Below, in pieces: positions 35,201 to 47,088 of a stretch of 64,000 nt of DNA (the first letter of the stretch is position 1; each line of letters begins with the position of its first letter). The DNA is taken from assembly GCA_030549495.1 (NCBI GenBank), contig JAUIRK010000734.1, positions 372,001 to 436,000 of the forward strand, given 5' to 3'. This stretch comes from Nectonema munidae (Eukaryota; Nematomorpha; Nectonematoida; Nectonematidae). A program made the translations under genes and the position numbers. The notes beneath the pieces were generated by a model. It was not told the origin of the DNA. It searched no databases and worked only from the letters and a program-made list of their open reading frames with translations.

Positions 35201-36000
35201 TTCTGCAACTTTTATTCATTTTTCCTTGTATATATATGCATGTTATTTTGATATCACTCACTTTCCTTACAACGTTCTTTTGTTGAATAAAAGCTCCAGC
35301 TTTTCACTTTTGTTTTCATTACAATGGTAGTTGTTTTTTCTCAAGTTTTTAATGCTTTACGCAGGAGTTTTTTGATGTAATTTAATATTTTGTTTCAAAA
35401 TGGCGCATGCTGTCTTTTAGAAGTTTGGTTTGTAAGAGTTGCTGCATGAATACTAGTTGTAATAGATTTGTTAAGGTGGAGTGCATATTCTTCAAGTTTA
35501 TTCAGTTGAGTCAGGAGTGAGTGTGATGTTGCCTAGTCTGGGTTCAAGATTGTGGAAGAAAGTTGTGAAAAAATTTTTTATACCATGTTTAGGACTGGGA
35601 TTATTATAATATTTACTTATAATGTCAATTTGTTATGTATTGTATGTGTGGTTGGATGCTGTTTGAGCTTGATATTCAATGTTTCATTAGATTTTTAAAT
35701 GGTTCTTCTGAAAGTAGAAGTTTTATTGTTGTCGATCACTGTGAGGTTGTTGTAAGTTAAGAATTGAAGTATAGGCAAGCCGCGTGTATTTTGTTTTGTG
35801 AGGCTTTATTTGATTTTTCTGAGAGATAGTTGAAATTTTTTGGTATGGGATGTTTAAGAGAAGGTTGAGTGCAAAGTAAGCAAAAAGTAGGGATTTAGAA
35901 TACACAATATTAAATTTTCCCATCATCGCCAAAAAAATTACTACACTGTGGGAGCACACTTGACGGAATATCAATATTATTCATGTTTCAATAACTCATC
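32300..36000 (-). mobile_element. LINE, endonuclease to RNase H, decayed
   Basis: The minus strand reads in order: endonuclease-end and linker pieces (36000-35400, with 'LNKLEEYALHLNKSITTSIH'), the pre-RT block at 34997-34563 ('FPKITTRELNKTIHSMRSTP'), RT pieces (34150-33780, with 'YIKYLSITLQSNLKLTTYF'), RNase H (33100-32650, 'ETEILAF' and 'NFLVDYISKSTL') and the Cys/His tail ('SKHFCRFGCPH') near 32530. It is interrupted at about 35100-35330 by unrelated AT-rich DNA and at 33130-33365 by a minisatellite. It belongs to the same broad family as 8630-10762. Many stops and frameshifts are present. Confidence 0.75.
33130..33365. repeat. Degenerate minisatellite inside the LINE
   Basis: Words such as 'CTATGTACATCCATG' and 'TTCTCTATACTTCCTATGTA' recur three to five times with a spacing of roughly 55-75 bp. 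The array interrupts the RNase H part of the surrounding LINE. Confidence 0.6.
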
Positions 36001-37400
36001 GGTTACTAACATTGGATGACGGAGACGGATGTTCGAGAGAGGGATTTTCTAGGTAAATACTTTCGTTACCGAAAATTTTGGAATTCAATGCATCTTTAAC
36101 TTGTTATATACTCTTTTGTTCAGATCCAATTAATATAGTTGTATAATATAAATATTTTTCCATTTTTACAGTAAGTTATATCATCCCTTCAATCTATAAC
36201 ATCAATAAATTGCTCTTTTTCCTAATTTCGTTTAATATTTTTAATCTTTGTTTATAAAAATTTTATTTGATACAATTTTTCTGTTACTGATTATTCCAAT
36301 TTTAGATTATATCTTTCCTTCAAATGTTAAGAGATATTTTTAATTAAAGTTTATTTGTTTATTATAATATAGTTTCCATTTTTAAAGTGTTTTAAAATTT
36401 ATGATATAGTATATAATTTCTGCAAAAAACCAAAAGACATTTTAATACACAATTTTTTTGAAAAAAAGATTGTAAAGTTTAGTTTATGGTAAAAAAAAAA
36501 GCCTTTAAAAATAGTAGCAAAGTCAAATCTGATTAAATTTTCGTAAGTTTACGATACTAGCAAAGATTTATCTATTTTGAAAAAAAAGTCAATTTAAATC
36601 TAAGAAAAAATACATTCATTATAAATAAGAAACATAAAGATAAAAATAGGATCAGCATACAATTTGTTTTAATAATTTTAACATCATTTAAAATAAATTT
36701 ATTTTTCAATTGTTGGAGAAATTTAGCAACATGGCAACATTTTTCTAAAAAAATAAAGTTCATTTTATAATTTTAGAAAAAAAATGTACTATTGAGTTAG
36801 AAAATGTTAAAAGGATTTGTATCATTTAGTTTCTATATATATAATGACCTAAACTTCTTCAATATCAATATTTAACAATTTAAAGTAATGTCTGATACAT
36901 TTATATTATTTTATTAATAATAATTTGAAAAATTAAGGATTGAATAATTGCACTATATCAGTACTATAGCAAGAAGGGCAAATTTTTTTTAAAAAAAATT
37001 TCAAGGTATCTTCTGACAAAAGAATATTCATCAAAAATAAATAAATAACTAATAAAAAAAGGAATAGTATTATAAATTCCAAAATTCAGGAAGTTACAGA
37101 TCAAAAAATAAATTCAAAGATACCACTAATTAAAAAATCAACTATTTTAAAATATGCCATTATTAACAAATTTTACTTATTTAATTTCGATAATGGCAGA
37201 TATTTTTTCTTTTTAATTTTAATGTAAGTTCAATTTTTTCTTTAAAATTCCTAAATTTATTTTCACTTTCATTGAATTAATTTTTTTGTCATAATAAGTG
37301 TGCTTTTTATCTTCAACTAGTCAAATAATTAAATTTACTACTATTACTAGGTAGGTAAAGAGATTTATAACCACTTTCTGCTGGAATTTAGTCTTCAAAG
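36001..37400. other. Non-coding, very AT-rich stretch
   Basis: Only oligo-A/T rich DNA is seen. No gene or element was recognised. Confidence 0.5.
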
Positions 37401-37539
37401 TGAGAATTTTTCTGTTGTGGATCTTTCTGAACTAGGAAAGAAAAACTTAGGAGGTTTTCATAATTGTAGACTCTAGCCTGTTTCTAAGATCTATTGACTA
37501 GTGATGATGATTTGTGATTAGATATTTTGGTGAGGATTG

Positions 37540-39266
37540 AGTATTTGGTTTGTAGAGAGTATTGGTTCGATTGTGGTTATAAAAAGAGAGATATTTAATG
37601 ACTACTGGGTATTGTAGCAGATCGTATAGAGAACATGGAATATCTCTAAAAAAAAGGAGCAGCAAAAATGACAGAAAGGGTTTGAGTTTAATTTCAATGT
37701 GAAAAAGTAGGCATTACATCGGCAATGGCATGAGAGCCAGCTAATGTTGCTTGGAGGTAGTGGGCGAATGTGTTTGAGATTAGTTGTGATAATGGTATAT
37801 ATGTTGGAAGTGATGTGATGGTTGACTCAGTAAATTGGTGCCGTGTAGAGTTTGTAAATGTGGAGATGGGTAGAGAAAATAGGGGTAGGAACCAGGGCTG
37901 TTGAGTCGGATGGTATAAGGCCCGACTCCTAGGATGCCAACTCCGACTGCTTTGATTCTTCTGACATCTTGACCCCTATGTATAAATCTATTATTACGTT
38001 AACAACAAGGTTAAATCTCAAATCTATACAAACTTCTTATTTTTAAACATTAAAAAACTAGGCTTTATTGTTATTCGTAATTAAATAACTTATCGACTAC
38101 TCAATTGAAATTTGCAAATAAAAATTTAATAACTTGTTCTCAAAAACAAGATGGCTTCAGTGTGTTTCTCTTTCATTGAAGCCCTTTAGTCTGTCCTAAT
38201 TTCCCTTAGCGCTGAAACAGACGTTCAACGCTCAATTGTGTTGGAGGAAGTGCTGCTGCCAACAGAGCAACTCTTTCGCTATTGCAGGGTATTGCTTTAT
38301 AGCTTCATGAACATTCAACTTTGACTTTCTATCTATTTGTTCTACTTGCTATAATGCAGCATGGGAGTCTAGTTTAAAACTTGCCAAGTCTTTATTCACT
38401 GAAGGTGGAGTTTTAGCTGTTTCCTCTAGCTTACGCCGCTTTGACCTTGCTTTATGATCTTGTTGATCCAGTAACTTTTCAAAATCCTCTTCATCGCAGG
38501 TTCACTCTAAGTTTGTGGTTGAAATAGTGTCTGGATCTTCAGTAGATGTCTTTGCATTTAAGCCCAAAATCTTGACAGCAAGGTCCCAAAGTGCTGATTT
38601 TGCTTCATCTTTCTGGGTTTCAGATAACAACACTATTCATTGGGTCTATATATACTCCAACCAGTATAATTTTATTATTAAGCAGCTGTACTTCTCTTTG
38701 ACGCATTGACTCACACATTGTTTCTGAAAGCAAACCACCACGCCTGGATAAGGAATGCTCTAACATTTTCCATTCTTTCAAGAATATTTCAGGAGTGAAA
38801 TCCTCTTCATGTTTTTTTGTCAGTTGAAAGTTAAATAAATAATTTTATTGCACTTAAGGAGTCGGAATCAGATAAAAAAATCCGACTTCGACTCCTAGTA
38901 CTCTTAGAAATCCGACTCCCAGCTGAAACCTCTGACTCCTCCGCAACCCTGGTAGGATCTGTGAATCGGAGATTCTGGATTTTGCAATGTATTCGATAAG
39001 GTAGTTTTCGAAACAACTGTAATGAGCTGGGCACCAGACGATTTTTAATTAGAAGTTATTAGATAGTTGGATGAGTTTGTTTGCTAAACTAAAAGTTGAG
39101 TGTGAGATTTTGTTTTTGAGTTTTAGGTCATTTATTAAATTTTGCGAGTTTGTGAAAAAGATGATATATTTGAAGGAAGTAGAAAAAGAAGTTTGGTTGT
39201 TAAGGAGAATGTCGCAGGATAGTAATACTGCGTGAATTTCTGTTTCGTGTGCAGTGATTTCTGGAT
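37540..39266 (-). mobile_element. LINE RNase H and tail, split by a hAT
   Basis: Minus strand 39266-39000 encodes an RNase H domain: 'PEITAHETEIHAVLLS' (catalytic Glu), 'FFTNSQNLINDL' (TDSQ-type) and 'LKIVWCPAHYSCF' with 'LIEYIAKSRI'. After a hAT insertion (37893-38951) the frame traces resume with 'HQFTESTITSLP' and a Cys/His tail near 37690 ('KPFCHFC'-like). Its 5' side is cut off by element A at 39267, so no RT remains. It is a related copy of the LINEs at 8630 and 32300. Confidence 0.75.
37893..38951 (-). mobile_element. hAT transposon inserted in the LINE
   Basis: The ends are CAGGGCTGTTGAGTCGG on the left and, read inward, CAGGGTTGCGGAGGAGTCAG on the right. The flanking duplications are gtaggaac (37885-37892) and gtaggatc (38952-38959), matching at 7 of 8. 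Subterminal 'CCGACTCC' words recur many times at both ends, likely transposase-binding repeats. The minus strand encodes the C-terminal transposase part: 'VYIDPMNSVV' near 38640, 'NSERVALLAAALPPTQLSVE' near 38230-38290 and 'KEKHTEAILFL'-like traces. The N-terminal half is missing. Confidence 0.85.
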
Positions 39267-39510
39267 CAGGGGCGCACATCCTCAAAATTATTGGGGGGGG
39301 GGGGGCGAAATTTTTTTCTTGCAATTTTCAAAATTAGTGGTCTGGAAATACCACAGGAGACCAAATATCCTTTAAAATAGAGTGTATTCCGCGCATACCC
39401 TAAAGTCCTAAATTTATAAGACTACATTATATTTTTTTTTACAAAATTAGTGAATTTAAATACTATACTTCGAGCGAAAATATTTTAATTAAATTTGCAT
39501 ATCGAATATA

Positions 39511-40123
39511 GTGCGCAGAAAAAATGCCCCCAATTAAAAAGTAAAAAAATGCCCCCAATTAAAAAGTAAGAAAAAATGCCCCAATTAAAAAGTAGGAAAA
39601 AATGCCCCAATTTAAATTAGAAAAAAATGCCCCAACACAAAAAATTTCAAAAAATTATTAATTAAAATTTTTAAAAAAGATATGTCAAATAAAGATTTTT
39701 TGTAAAAAAAAAAGTTAACTTTTCATTTAAAACATTTAAAATTTAATTAAAGTAAACTAAAAAACTCAGCATACGACAATTTTTTAAATACAAAATTTTT
39801 TTTTATAAAACAGCAAATATTTTTGGACTTTGTGTGTATCAGAACTCTTTCTAAATATAATTTGTATTTTAACTGATTTTAAGAACACATTCCCACAAAT
39901 ATGCACCTTTGCTATTGTTTTCAAGAACTTTATAAAGAAAAAACCCTATAGATTAAGAAATTTTAGGAATTTCTTAATCCTAAAAAACCTAAAAAAAATT
40001 CCTAAAGGCCTTTCAAAACGGTACCAAATAAAAATATTTATATAATTATATAAAATCCTGAAAATCAAAAATTAGGGGGCATTTTTTCCTACTTTTTAAT
40101 TGGGGGCATTTTTACCTTCAACC
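39511..40123. mobile_element. Mutator-like MITE, 10-bp target duplication
   Basis: The direct repeats ATCGAATATA (39501-39510 and 40124-40133) flank the insert. The insert ends carry inverted copies of AATGCCCCCAATTAAAAAG; on the left this end motif is repeated four or five times in tandem. The matching place in copy B (around 56510) has a single uninterrupted sequence, an empty site. A 9-10 bp duplication is typical of Mutator-like elements. No transposase is present. Confidence 0.75.
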
Positions 40124-40627
40124 ATCGAATATACACTAGTTTAAAAAAATCCAAAAATGTTAGGAGGTGGAATAGGGTTTTTCATTTGAAAAATAAAGTA
40201 GTCTACCAGGCACATTACAGGAATTGATGAAAGGATATTTTATTCATAGAGAAAACAAATAACTGAAGGCTGGATAGTTTTATATCAGTGAATGTAGTCT
40301 AAAGGCAAAGAATCTACTAGACACCCTGCAATGTTTATATGAAAAAATGTGATTGATTCAGGGGCAAGGGTATAAAACGAAGTTATAATTGTGCAAACAA
40401 AAATAAAACAAAAAATTAAGATCGCATTATTTCATTATACAATCTACAAAAAGTAAAATTACTGTTAACATTTTGCAATGATAATTTGCCTTTTATAATA
40501 ACTTTTAAGGAAAAAAAGTCTATCAGAAAAAGTTATAGAGCTTCAACAAAAACTAAAAATTTTTAGTGCATAAGTTAAGTTTTTTGAAAACTAATTTGAC
40601 GTATCCCCTACAGCATACTCTATCTAT

Positions 40628-40795
40628 GGGTGGCATGGCAGGTTGGTTGAGATGATGGACATAGCACGGATGCCTCTGGATTCGATTTCTCATCGATACA
40701 AATTTGTTCATAGTTTGACATAAGCGGTACATCAGTGCCTGGTCAATGAAAATACATCCACTGCACCACTCAAAATTAAAAAATTTGCTACATAA
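40628..40795 (+). repeat. tRNA-like SINE within copy A
   Basis: The head (GGTGGCATGGCAGGTTGG, then TTGAGATGATGGAC) resembles the A-box half of a Ser/Leu-type tRNA, and GGATTCGATTTC fits a degraded B box. The tail reaches a short A-rich end near 40795. It is distinct from the SINE at 31567. The same sequence sits in inverted orientation in copy B (55850-56015). Confidence 0.6.
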
Positions 40796-40999
40796 TTAAC
40801 ATAAGAGAGAAAGGAAACAAAATAAACTAATAAAGCAATTTTCCCTATTTTAAAATGGAACCGTCTGTTCTCAGAATAATTTCAAAATAATAGGAGGCAT
40901 AAAGAATGAGAGTTTATTTGATATTTTCAAGTTTTTATAAGCAGCAAAAGCCAACGTTAAAGTAGCTAGCCCTTATAATTAAAAAATTATTTAAATAAC

Positions 41000-41287
41000 G
41001 GTCGACAGACATTTCGCCCCCTGACAAATTGTCTCATAGGCTATTAGTATCATCCATCTTTGCTTATTATATGTGTAAAATTATTAAAAAAATTTATATT
41101 CTTGTTTATTTTATCTCTATTAAATTATTTCAAATCAATCAATTTATCTCTTAATTTTTTAGAATTGTCCATGAGACAAAATGTCTTATGAAAATAACGG
41201 GGCGAATTGTCCATGAAACAAAATGTCTTATGAAAATAATGAGGCGAACTGTCTTATGAAAATAATGGGGCGAAATGTCCGAGGACC
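41000..41287. mobile_element. Small TIR element with 'TTTCGCCCC' repeats, in copy A
   Basis: The ends are GGTCGACAGACATTTCGCCC on the left and, read inward, GGTCCTCGGACATTTCGCCC on the right. Inside are repeats of 'GGGGCGAATTGTCCATGAAA' type. Target duplications are not clear. It is the same family as 56641-57416, but it occupies a place shared by both arms, so it is older than the split of A and B. Confidence 0.65.
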
Positions 41288-42429
41288 ACACTAACATAAA
41301 TCAAAGTATACGAGAAAAGAAAATCATTGCGTTTTTTTGAATATTTCTGTCTACAAATAAAATTCTGACAGCTGTCATAAATAGATCAAGTACATTTTTA
41401 ACAACTGAAACATTTTGTTTCGATATTATATTTTTATTATAATAATCAACAAATTTTCTCAAAAAAAGTGATTTGATTATGTACAGTGTTACTTCGAATC
41501 GTGAATATCGAATTAGTCGAATCGAACATTATAAAAATATCTCTGCTCAAATATTAAGCAAATAGAGTATTTTTGCTTTTAAACTGAACAGATAGTCAAA
41601 ATATTCATTCCAAAATAAGTATTGAAAAAAAATTCTTGACTTGAAAAAATTAAAGTTTCCAAATGTTACAAAATGTAGCAAACGTAGTGATAAAGATTAA
41701 GTGACTTTTGTTGAAAAAGTTCTTAGCGCGAGTCTAACAATATTCATTGATATAAAATTGTAACGATTGAAAACTATTTTAATTAAACTCTAAATGCAAA
41801 TTAGACAAGCAGTGGTGTAGTCAAAAAAAAGTTGATAGAAGGGCACAATTTTAAAACAAAAAACTTGCGCAACATTATTTATACTTTCTTGACCCTTTCA
41901 TTGGAGAAATTTTCAAAAACTGATATCGCATAAGATGCATTGGGCACCATGCGGTACATAGGAGTGTGGGCACGGTCCCTCATGCCCCAGCCTAGCTACG
42001 TCACTGGAGAGAAGAAAGCTGAATGAGATAGGAGAGCTTAACAAGAGAAGAGAGCTTGAGTGAATGATTGAGTTTTAGCAGAGAAAGCGGAAGAGAAAAA
42101 CAGAGGAGAGAGAAAGAGAAATAGAATCACTGTGACAGAAGATGAGAAAATCTAGTGGATCATCAACATGTGTTTGCTTAAAAATACTACAGAGGGGACA
42201 CTGTGATAAACATTGCTTACTTATTGTGTGCATATTGAAGCAATGGATTACTATTATATAGCTCTCACGCATCGTCTGTAAAATATGTTCGATAGGAAAA
42301 ATGCGATAGGAATTTCAGAGCAGCTTGGCATGATGTTTGATTGATTCGAAAGTCTGCATTCCTTCTATGCGATCATCATACATGTTTTATAAACAAGCAG
42401 CAACTCTTACTTATATAAAATTATTGGGG

Positions 42430-42464
42430 GGGGGGGGGGGGGTGGCCTCCCCCCCCCCCCCATT

Positions 42465-42500
<36 letters not shown>

Positions 42501-43122
42501 GGTGATGATGGTGTGGTTGTGTTTTTCTTTTTTTTTTTTTTTTTTCTACCCCTCCTTCCCCCCTTTATTGTTTTTTTTCAGTTTCTTCTTGTCTTTTTTC
42601 CCTCCCTCTTGGTTGTTGTGTTTTTTTTTTGCCTCCCTTCTGGGGTGGGGGAGGGAGTGTTGTTTTTGGGTGGGGGGTCCGCCCCCGGCCAAAGGGGGGG
42701 GGTTTTGGGTTGCTCCTAACTGGTTGGTCCCGGGGGTTGGGGGGGGGGGGGGAGTAGGGACCCCCTGGGGTGTTGGGGGGTGTGTGCTCTGTGCTTTTCT
42801 CTCTCCGGCGCGGAAGGCGGTCCGTGGGGGGGGAGAGGAAAAACCAAAATTCAAAAATAAATTATTATCTTTTTACTAATAAATAAAAAATCTATATCCA
42901 CCACAAATACCCCCACCCCCAGAAACCACAAAAAAAAAAATTATAATACATAATTAAAAAAAAAAAAAATACAAAAACCACCAACAAAAGACAAATTACA
43001 GCTTCACAGTTCTAGGGCTTTTCCGGGTCTGGGGGGGGGGGTGGGGGCGGGGGGCGGGGGTCCCCCGGCGCCCACTTTCAAACAACAAATAGCCTCGCAG
43101 AAGGAAAAGGGGAAGATATTTG

Positions 43123-43168
<46 letters not shown>

Positions 43169-43215
43169 AAAAAAAATAAAATTTTTTTTTTGAGTTTTTT
43201 TTTGTTTTTATTTCT
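42430..43215. other. Homopolymer block, probably faulty consensus
   Basis: Long runs of G (up to about 30), C, T and A follow one another with GC-rich scrambled sequence between them, unlike anything else in this AT-rich window. Copy B needs only about 140 bp to go from the equivalent 'AATAATTTT' to its terminal repeat; here about 790 bp intervene and no terminal repeat appears. The overlapping open frames are glycine, proline or phenylalanine runs. I read it as sequence or assembly error at hairpin-forming G/C tracts. Confidence 0.6.
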
Positions 43216-43219
43216 CTTC

Positions 43220-43600
43220 ATAATTTCCAAATTATTAAAAAGCTTAAAGCGGCGGGATGGGATGAAGTTAGTAATCCATTCATCAAGAATCTTCTTCCTA
43301 GGTTTAGGGACGCGTTGCTGGCAATGTATAACTTATAAAAGATGGGTTTTACCCAGACTGCTATAAAAGGGCTATGCTTGTTTGTGTGCCAAAGGCTGGC
43401 AAGAAGAGCGGCAAACCCAGTGACCTAAGGCCTATCAGTCTTCTCCCTTGCATGAGAAAAGTGTATGGCAAATTAATTTTTGCAGTACTCGATGCTAGCA
43501 TGCAATAATCCCAGACGAACAGGTTGGTTTTAAAAAAGGACTGTCAACCAATCATGCTCTGCTTAAGAGAACCGGTTAATTATAAAATATATATCCTAGG
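43220..43600 (+). mobile_element. LINE reverse-transcriptase fragment of another clade
   Basis: The plus strand encodes, with frame changes, 'IIKKLKAAGWDEVSNPFIKN', 'LLPRFRDALLAMYN', 'CVPKAGKKSGKPSDLRPISL', 'LPCMRKVYGKL' and 'QTNRLVLKK'-like traces. This is the N-terminal fingers region of a non-LTR RT (blocks 0-2). The SDLRPISLLPCMRKVYGK block differs from the other LINEs here, so it is a separate family. The fragment is truncated at both ends. Confidence 0.7.
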
Positions 43601-43675
43601 GAGAACATATATACTCATATCATGTATATATGGGATGGAAGCAAATTCCAGGGCAGGTTGTTCCTAACCTAGCAT

Positions 43676-43705
43676 CAGAGGCGTAGCTAGAGGGGGGGGG
43701 GGGCA

Positions 43706-43749
<44 letters not shown>

Positions 43750-44180
43750 ACCATTTCCTCCTCTCCCTTATAAACACTTTCTTTGCCCCACCTAATCCTC
43801 CTCCTTAGTTTATTTTTGTATAAATGTAAATCCTGTTTGTCAACTCAATCTTTTCGCTAATACTTAAGAATCATATATGCTTCCGATTAATTAGCACTTT
43901 GATGTATGATGATAAGGATGAGTTGAGGATGACTATGATGATGATACAGAAGCATATTCGTGTATAACAACTAGCATTGACCCAATTTTGCACATCTTAG
44001 CTTTTATTTTCATATGTATTTTGGAAACAAATGTGATCTATCACATAATGCATGTATGATCAATGTATCAGCAGATTTGCAGAAGCTACTTAATTAATTT
44101 TGTAAGTTATTCTGAATTTAACTTACCCCCCTAAGTTCTTTGTATGCCCCCCTAAGTTCCATTTTCTCGCTACGCCACTG
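43676..44180. mobile_element. hAT-type MITE with perfect target duplication
   Basis: The ends CAGAGGCGTAGCTAG and CTCGCTACGCCACTG are imperfect inverted repeats, flanked by perfect 8-bp duplications cctagcat (43668-43675 and 44181-44188). A G12 run (43692-43703) and a C38 run (43709-43746) follow the left end. The inside is non-coding. Perfect duplications suggest recent movement. Confidence 0.9.
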
Positions 44181-44188
44181 CCTAGCAT

Positions 44189-45043
44189 GCCCTAAATTGT
44201 GCTGTGCATACCTTTCTTAACCGTTATAACATGTATAAAATATTATTTATTGATAACATATAAAGTATTGCATGCCTCTTAACTCTTGTATTTTTGTAGC
44301 ATATCTCTTTATAATCATATTCTTTTATTTAGGAACAAGTTACATTCCGTAATGCCGGTTTTTTATCCAGGTTTTCTTCCTCCAAAGAATTCAAAGGTTT
44401 TTACGGTTAGGTAGAGCTCTGGTGACCCGATTCTAACCTTGTTAGTAATCAAGCTATCACTAGACATTAAGATTGTTTCCCAAATTGGAAACGTTCGCGT
44501 TAGGATTGTATCGTTCACTCAGCTTGTAAAATTATATTTAGATTCTGAAATTAGAGTCTCTTTATAATTGGGCTGGAAATTGTCACAGAATATAGGTAAA
44601 AATTTGTCCAAATGAAAAAAGCTTTAGTTTAAAATGCATCCCTTATCTCCTTAAATTTAATGCAGTAAACAATAATAAAAATAATATTTATCCAAAACAT
44701 ATTTTTTCGAATCAAAGTGTAAATCAAACCCGCATTTAAATTTTGGTTGATTAATTCAAAATCTACAAATAAATTTAGATTCTGAGAGTAGAGTCGCTTT
44801 ATAATTGTGTTGAAATTATCACATAATATAGGTAAAAATTTGTCCAAATGAAAGGAGCTTTAGTTTAAAATGCATCCCTTATAAAGGTTGTATCTAATCT
44901 AAATAAAAGTAGACTATGATTATCCAACAAAACTCATTATTTCTTCAATGTGGATGTCGAAAATTATAATTATTTTATAAAAATATAGAAATAAATTTAG
45001 GATTAAAGTGAAAAAAAATAAATTCATGAGATTACTTAATGAT
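44189..45043. repeat. Lead-in to the repeat complex
   Basis: Two partial copies (44528-44646 and 44760-44882) of a roughly 120-bp unit ending 'AGTTTAAAATGCATCCCTTA' are present. The same unit recurs at 45405-45535 and 51222-51350. No gene was found. Confidence 0.6.
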
Positions 45044-47088
45044 AAAAATTGATTAAAACACATATTTTGATCTATTTATCTTCTCTTTAAAAATTTATAT
45101 GCAATAAACAATAATAAAATAATATTTATCCAAAACATATTTTTTTCGAATCAAAGTGTAAATCAAACCCGCACTTCAAAAGAAGTAAAAAAACTAATGT
45201 TAATATATAAAAAACTGAAAACTAAAATGATTTTATAAAAATCTAAAAATAAATAGTGGACTACGATTATCCAACAAAACTTGTACATTCGATCTACATT
45301 TTTCACTTCAAAAATAATTTTAAATTTATTAGAAAAACATTATACTGACCAATAAAAAAACGAAGGTTAATTTATAAAAAAAATGGAAAAACTAATACTA
45401 TTTAATAAAAATCTACAAATAAATTTAGATTCTGAGAGTAGAGTCGCTTTATAATTGTGCTGGAAATTATCACATAATATAGGTAAAAATTTGTCATAAT
45501 GAAAGGAGCTTTAGTTTAAAATGCATCCCTTATCTGCTAATTAATGGTATGAAGCCCATGGAAAATAAAAACAGTAAAATGGCATTTCTTAAGTACTTAT
45601 GATATAAGTAATGTATTCTGAAAGGCCATAAAAAATGCTTTAATTTGGTATATCGCATGATGCATTTTGTTGAGAAATGTGAAAGTTATAAGCGTTTTAA
45701 TATTTGACTAAGATTTAAGCTAGGAACACTACAAATAAACTAAGCGTACACTAGCCCGATAAAATAAACCACACACGCATGCTAAAGATGTGGTGTAGCG
45801 TATGCGAGATAAGAATTCACTGCGCTCACAAACGTGTAATGCAACATGTGTTAATCTTTCTTCGCATAATTATGCTCTAAAATCAATCAATAATGTGATT
45901 TATTTTTCGCACACTGTCGGTATAAATATAACGAATGCCCTTCGTTAAAAATTAGAAAGGTTGTATCTAAACTAAATAAAAGTAGACTACGATTATCCAA
46001 CAAAATTCGTACATTTAATCGACAAAACCACTTGAAAATCATGCTTAAGATTTAGTAGAAGCGTATGTGAGATAAGAATTCTACTGCACCCATCAAATGC
46101 GTAATGCAACATGTGTTAATCTTTCGCATTTTACTTAACTATGCTATTTAAAATGTTAAAACCATATTCTACCTGTGAATTTAAAATTTTGAAGAAATAT
46201 ATAAACTCATCACGTTAATTATTGGTATAATTTTTGAAATAAAGTGACTGCCCTTAGCGTTGGAAAAATTAAAAGGTATTTATTTCTAAAACCTAAATAA
46301 AAGTAGACTACGATTATCAAACAAACTCGTACATTTAATCGACATTTTTCACTTCAAAAATAATTTAAAATTTATTAGAAAAATATTATACTGACCTATA
46401 CTACTGACCCATAAAAAGTAAAAAATATATATTAATTTTCGACAGTTTTATTTAACTATGATATTTTAAAATGTTAAAAACCATATTCTACCTTTGTGAA
46501 TATAAAATTTTGAAAAAATATTATATAAACTCATCACGTTAATTATAATTGGTATTTTTTGAAACTAGATAAAAGTTGACTGACCTCACATAAAAGCGGA
46601 TTTTGGAAAAATAAAAATATATTTATTTGTAAAACCTAGCCTATTTTACCCACAAAGAGTATAGCTTCAAATCTTGTACATTCGATCAACATTTTTCACT
46701 TCAAAAATAATTTAAAATTTATTAGAAAAACATTATACTCACCTATACTAGTGACCCATAAAAAGTAAAAAATATATACATAATTTTTCGAAAGTATTGT
46801 CCATTTATTAAAATTTTTAAAACTTGTAAAAAATCAATTATTTTAGCCTTTGTGAGTATAAAATAACTTCGAAAAAATATTATCATAAATTAAGAACGTT
46901 AATTATTATTGGTATTTTTTGAAACTTAGATAAAACTTGTACAGAACTCACAAAAAGCAGTATTGGTGTGGAAGAATGAAAATATATTTATTTGTATTAT
47001 CCTAGTCTATGTTAACCACAAAGAGTATACCTTTCCAATGATATCATTTTCATTCAATTTTTTTTAAAAATCTTCATATTATGCTTAA
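45044..47088 (+). repeat. 2-kb direct repeat, left copy
   Basis: This matches 50836-52820 in the same orientation with high identity by eye, 5.79 kb apart. It contains internal sub-repeats, for example 'CCTATACTACTGACCCATAA'-type blocks near 46395 and 46740. It ends exactly where the foldback element starts (after 'ATTATGCTTAA'). It is non-coding. It lacks the hallmarks of an LTR (no TG...CA ends, no primer site, no coding region between). Confidence 0.75.

Larger units (their letters stand above)
39267..42480. mobile_element. TIR element copy A (CAGGGGCGCACATCC end)
   Basis: The left end is CAGGGGCGCACATCC followed by a G13 run. Over about 2.5 kb the sequence is the inverted, nearly identical counterpart of copy B (54281-57531). 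It contains the insertion 39511-40123, which is absent from B, and lacks the insertion that B has at 56641-57416. It shares with B a tRNA-like SINE (40628-40795) and an older small TIR element (41000-41287). Its right end runs into G and C tracts and then the suspect block 42430-43215, so the right terminal repeat is not seen. No coding capacity was found. The 5'-CAGGGG start suggests the hAT group, but the target duplications do not confirm this. Confidence 0.75.

Noticed and set aside
42337-42879. Glycine/phenylalanine- and proline-rich open frames on both strands
   Set aside because: They lie in the homopolymer block judged to be faulty sequence.
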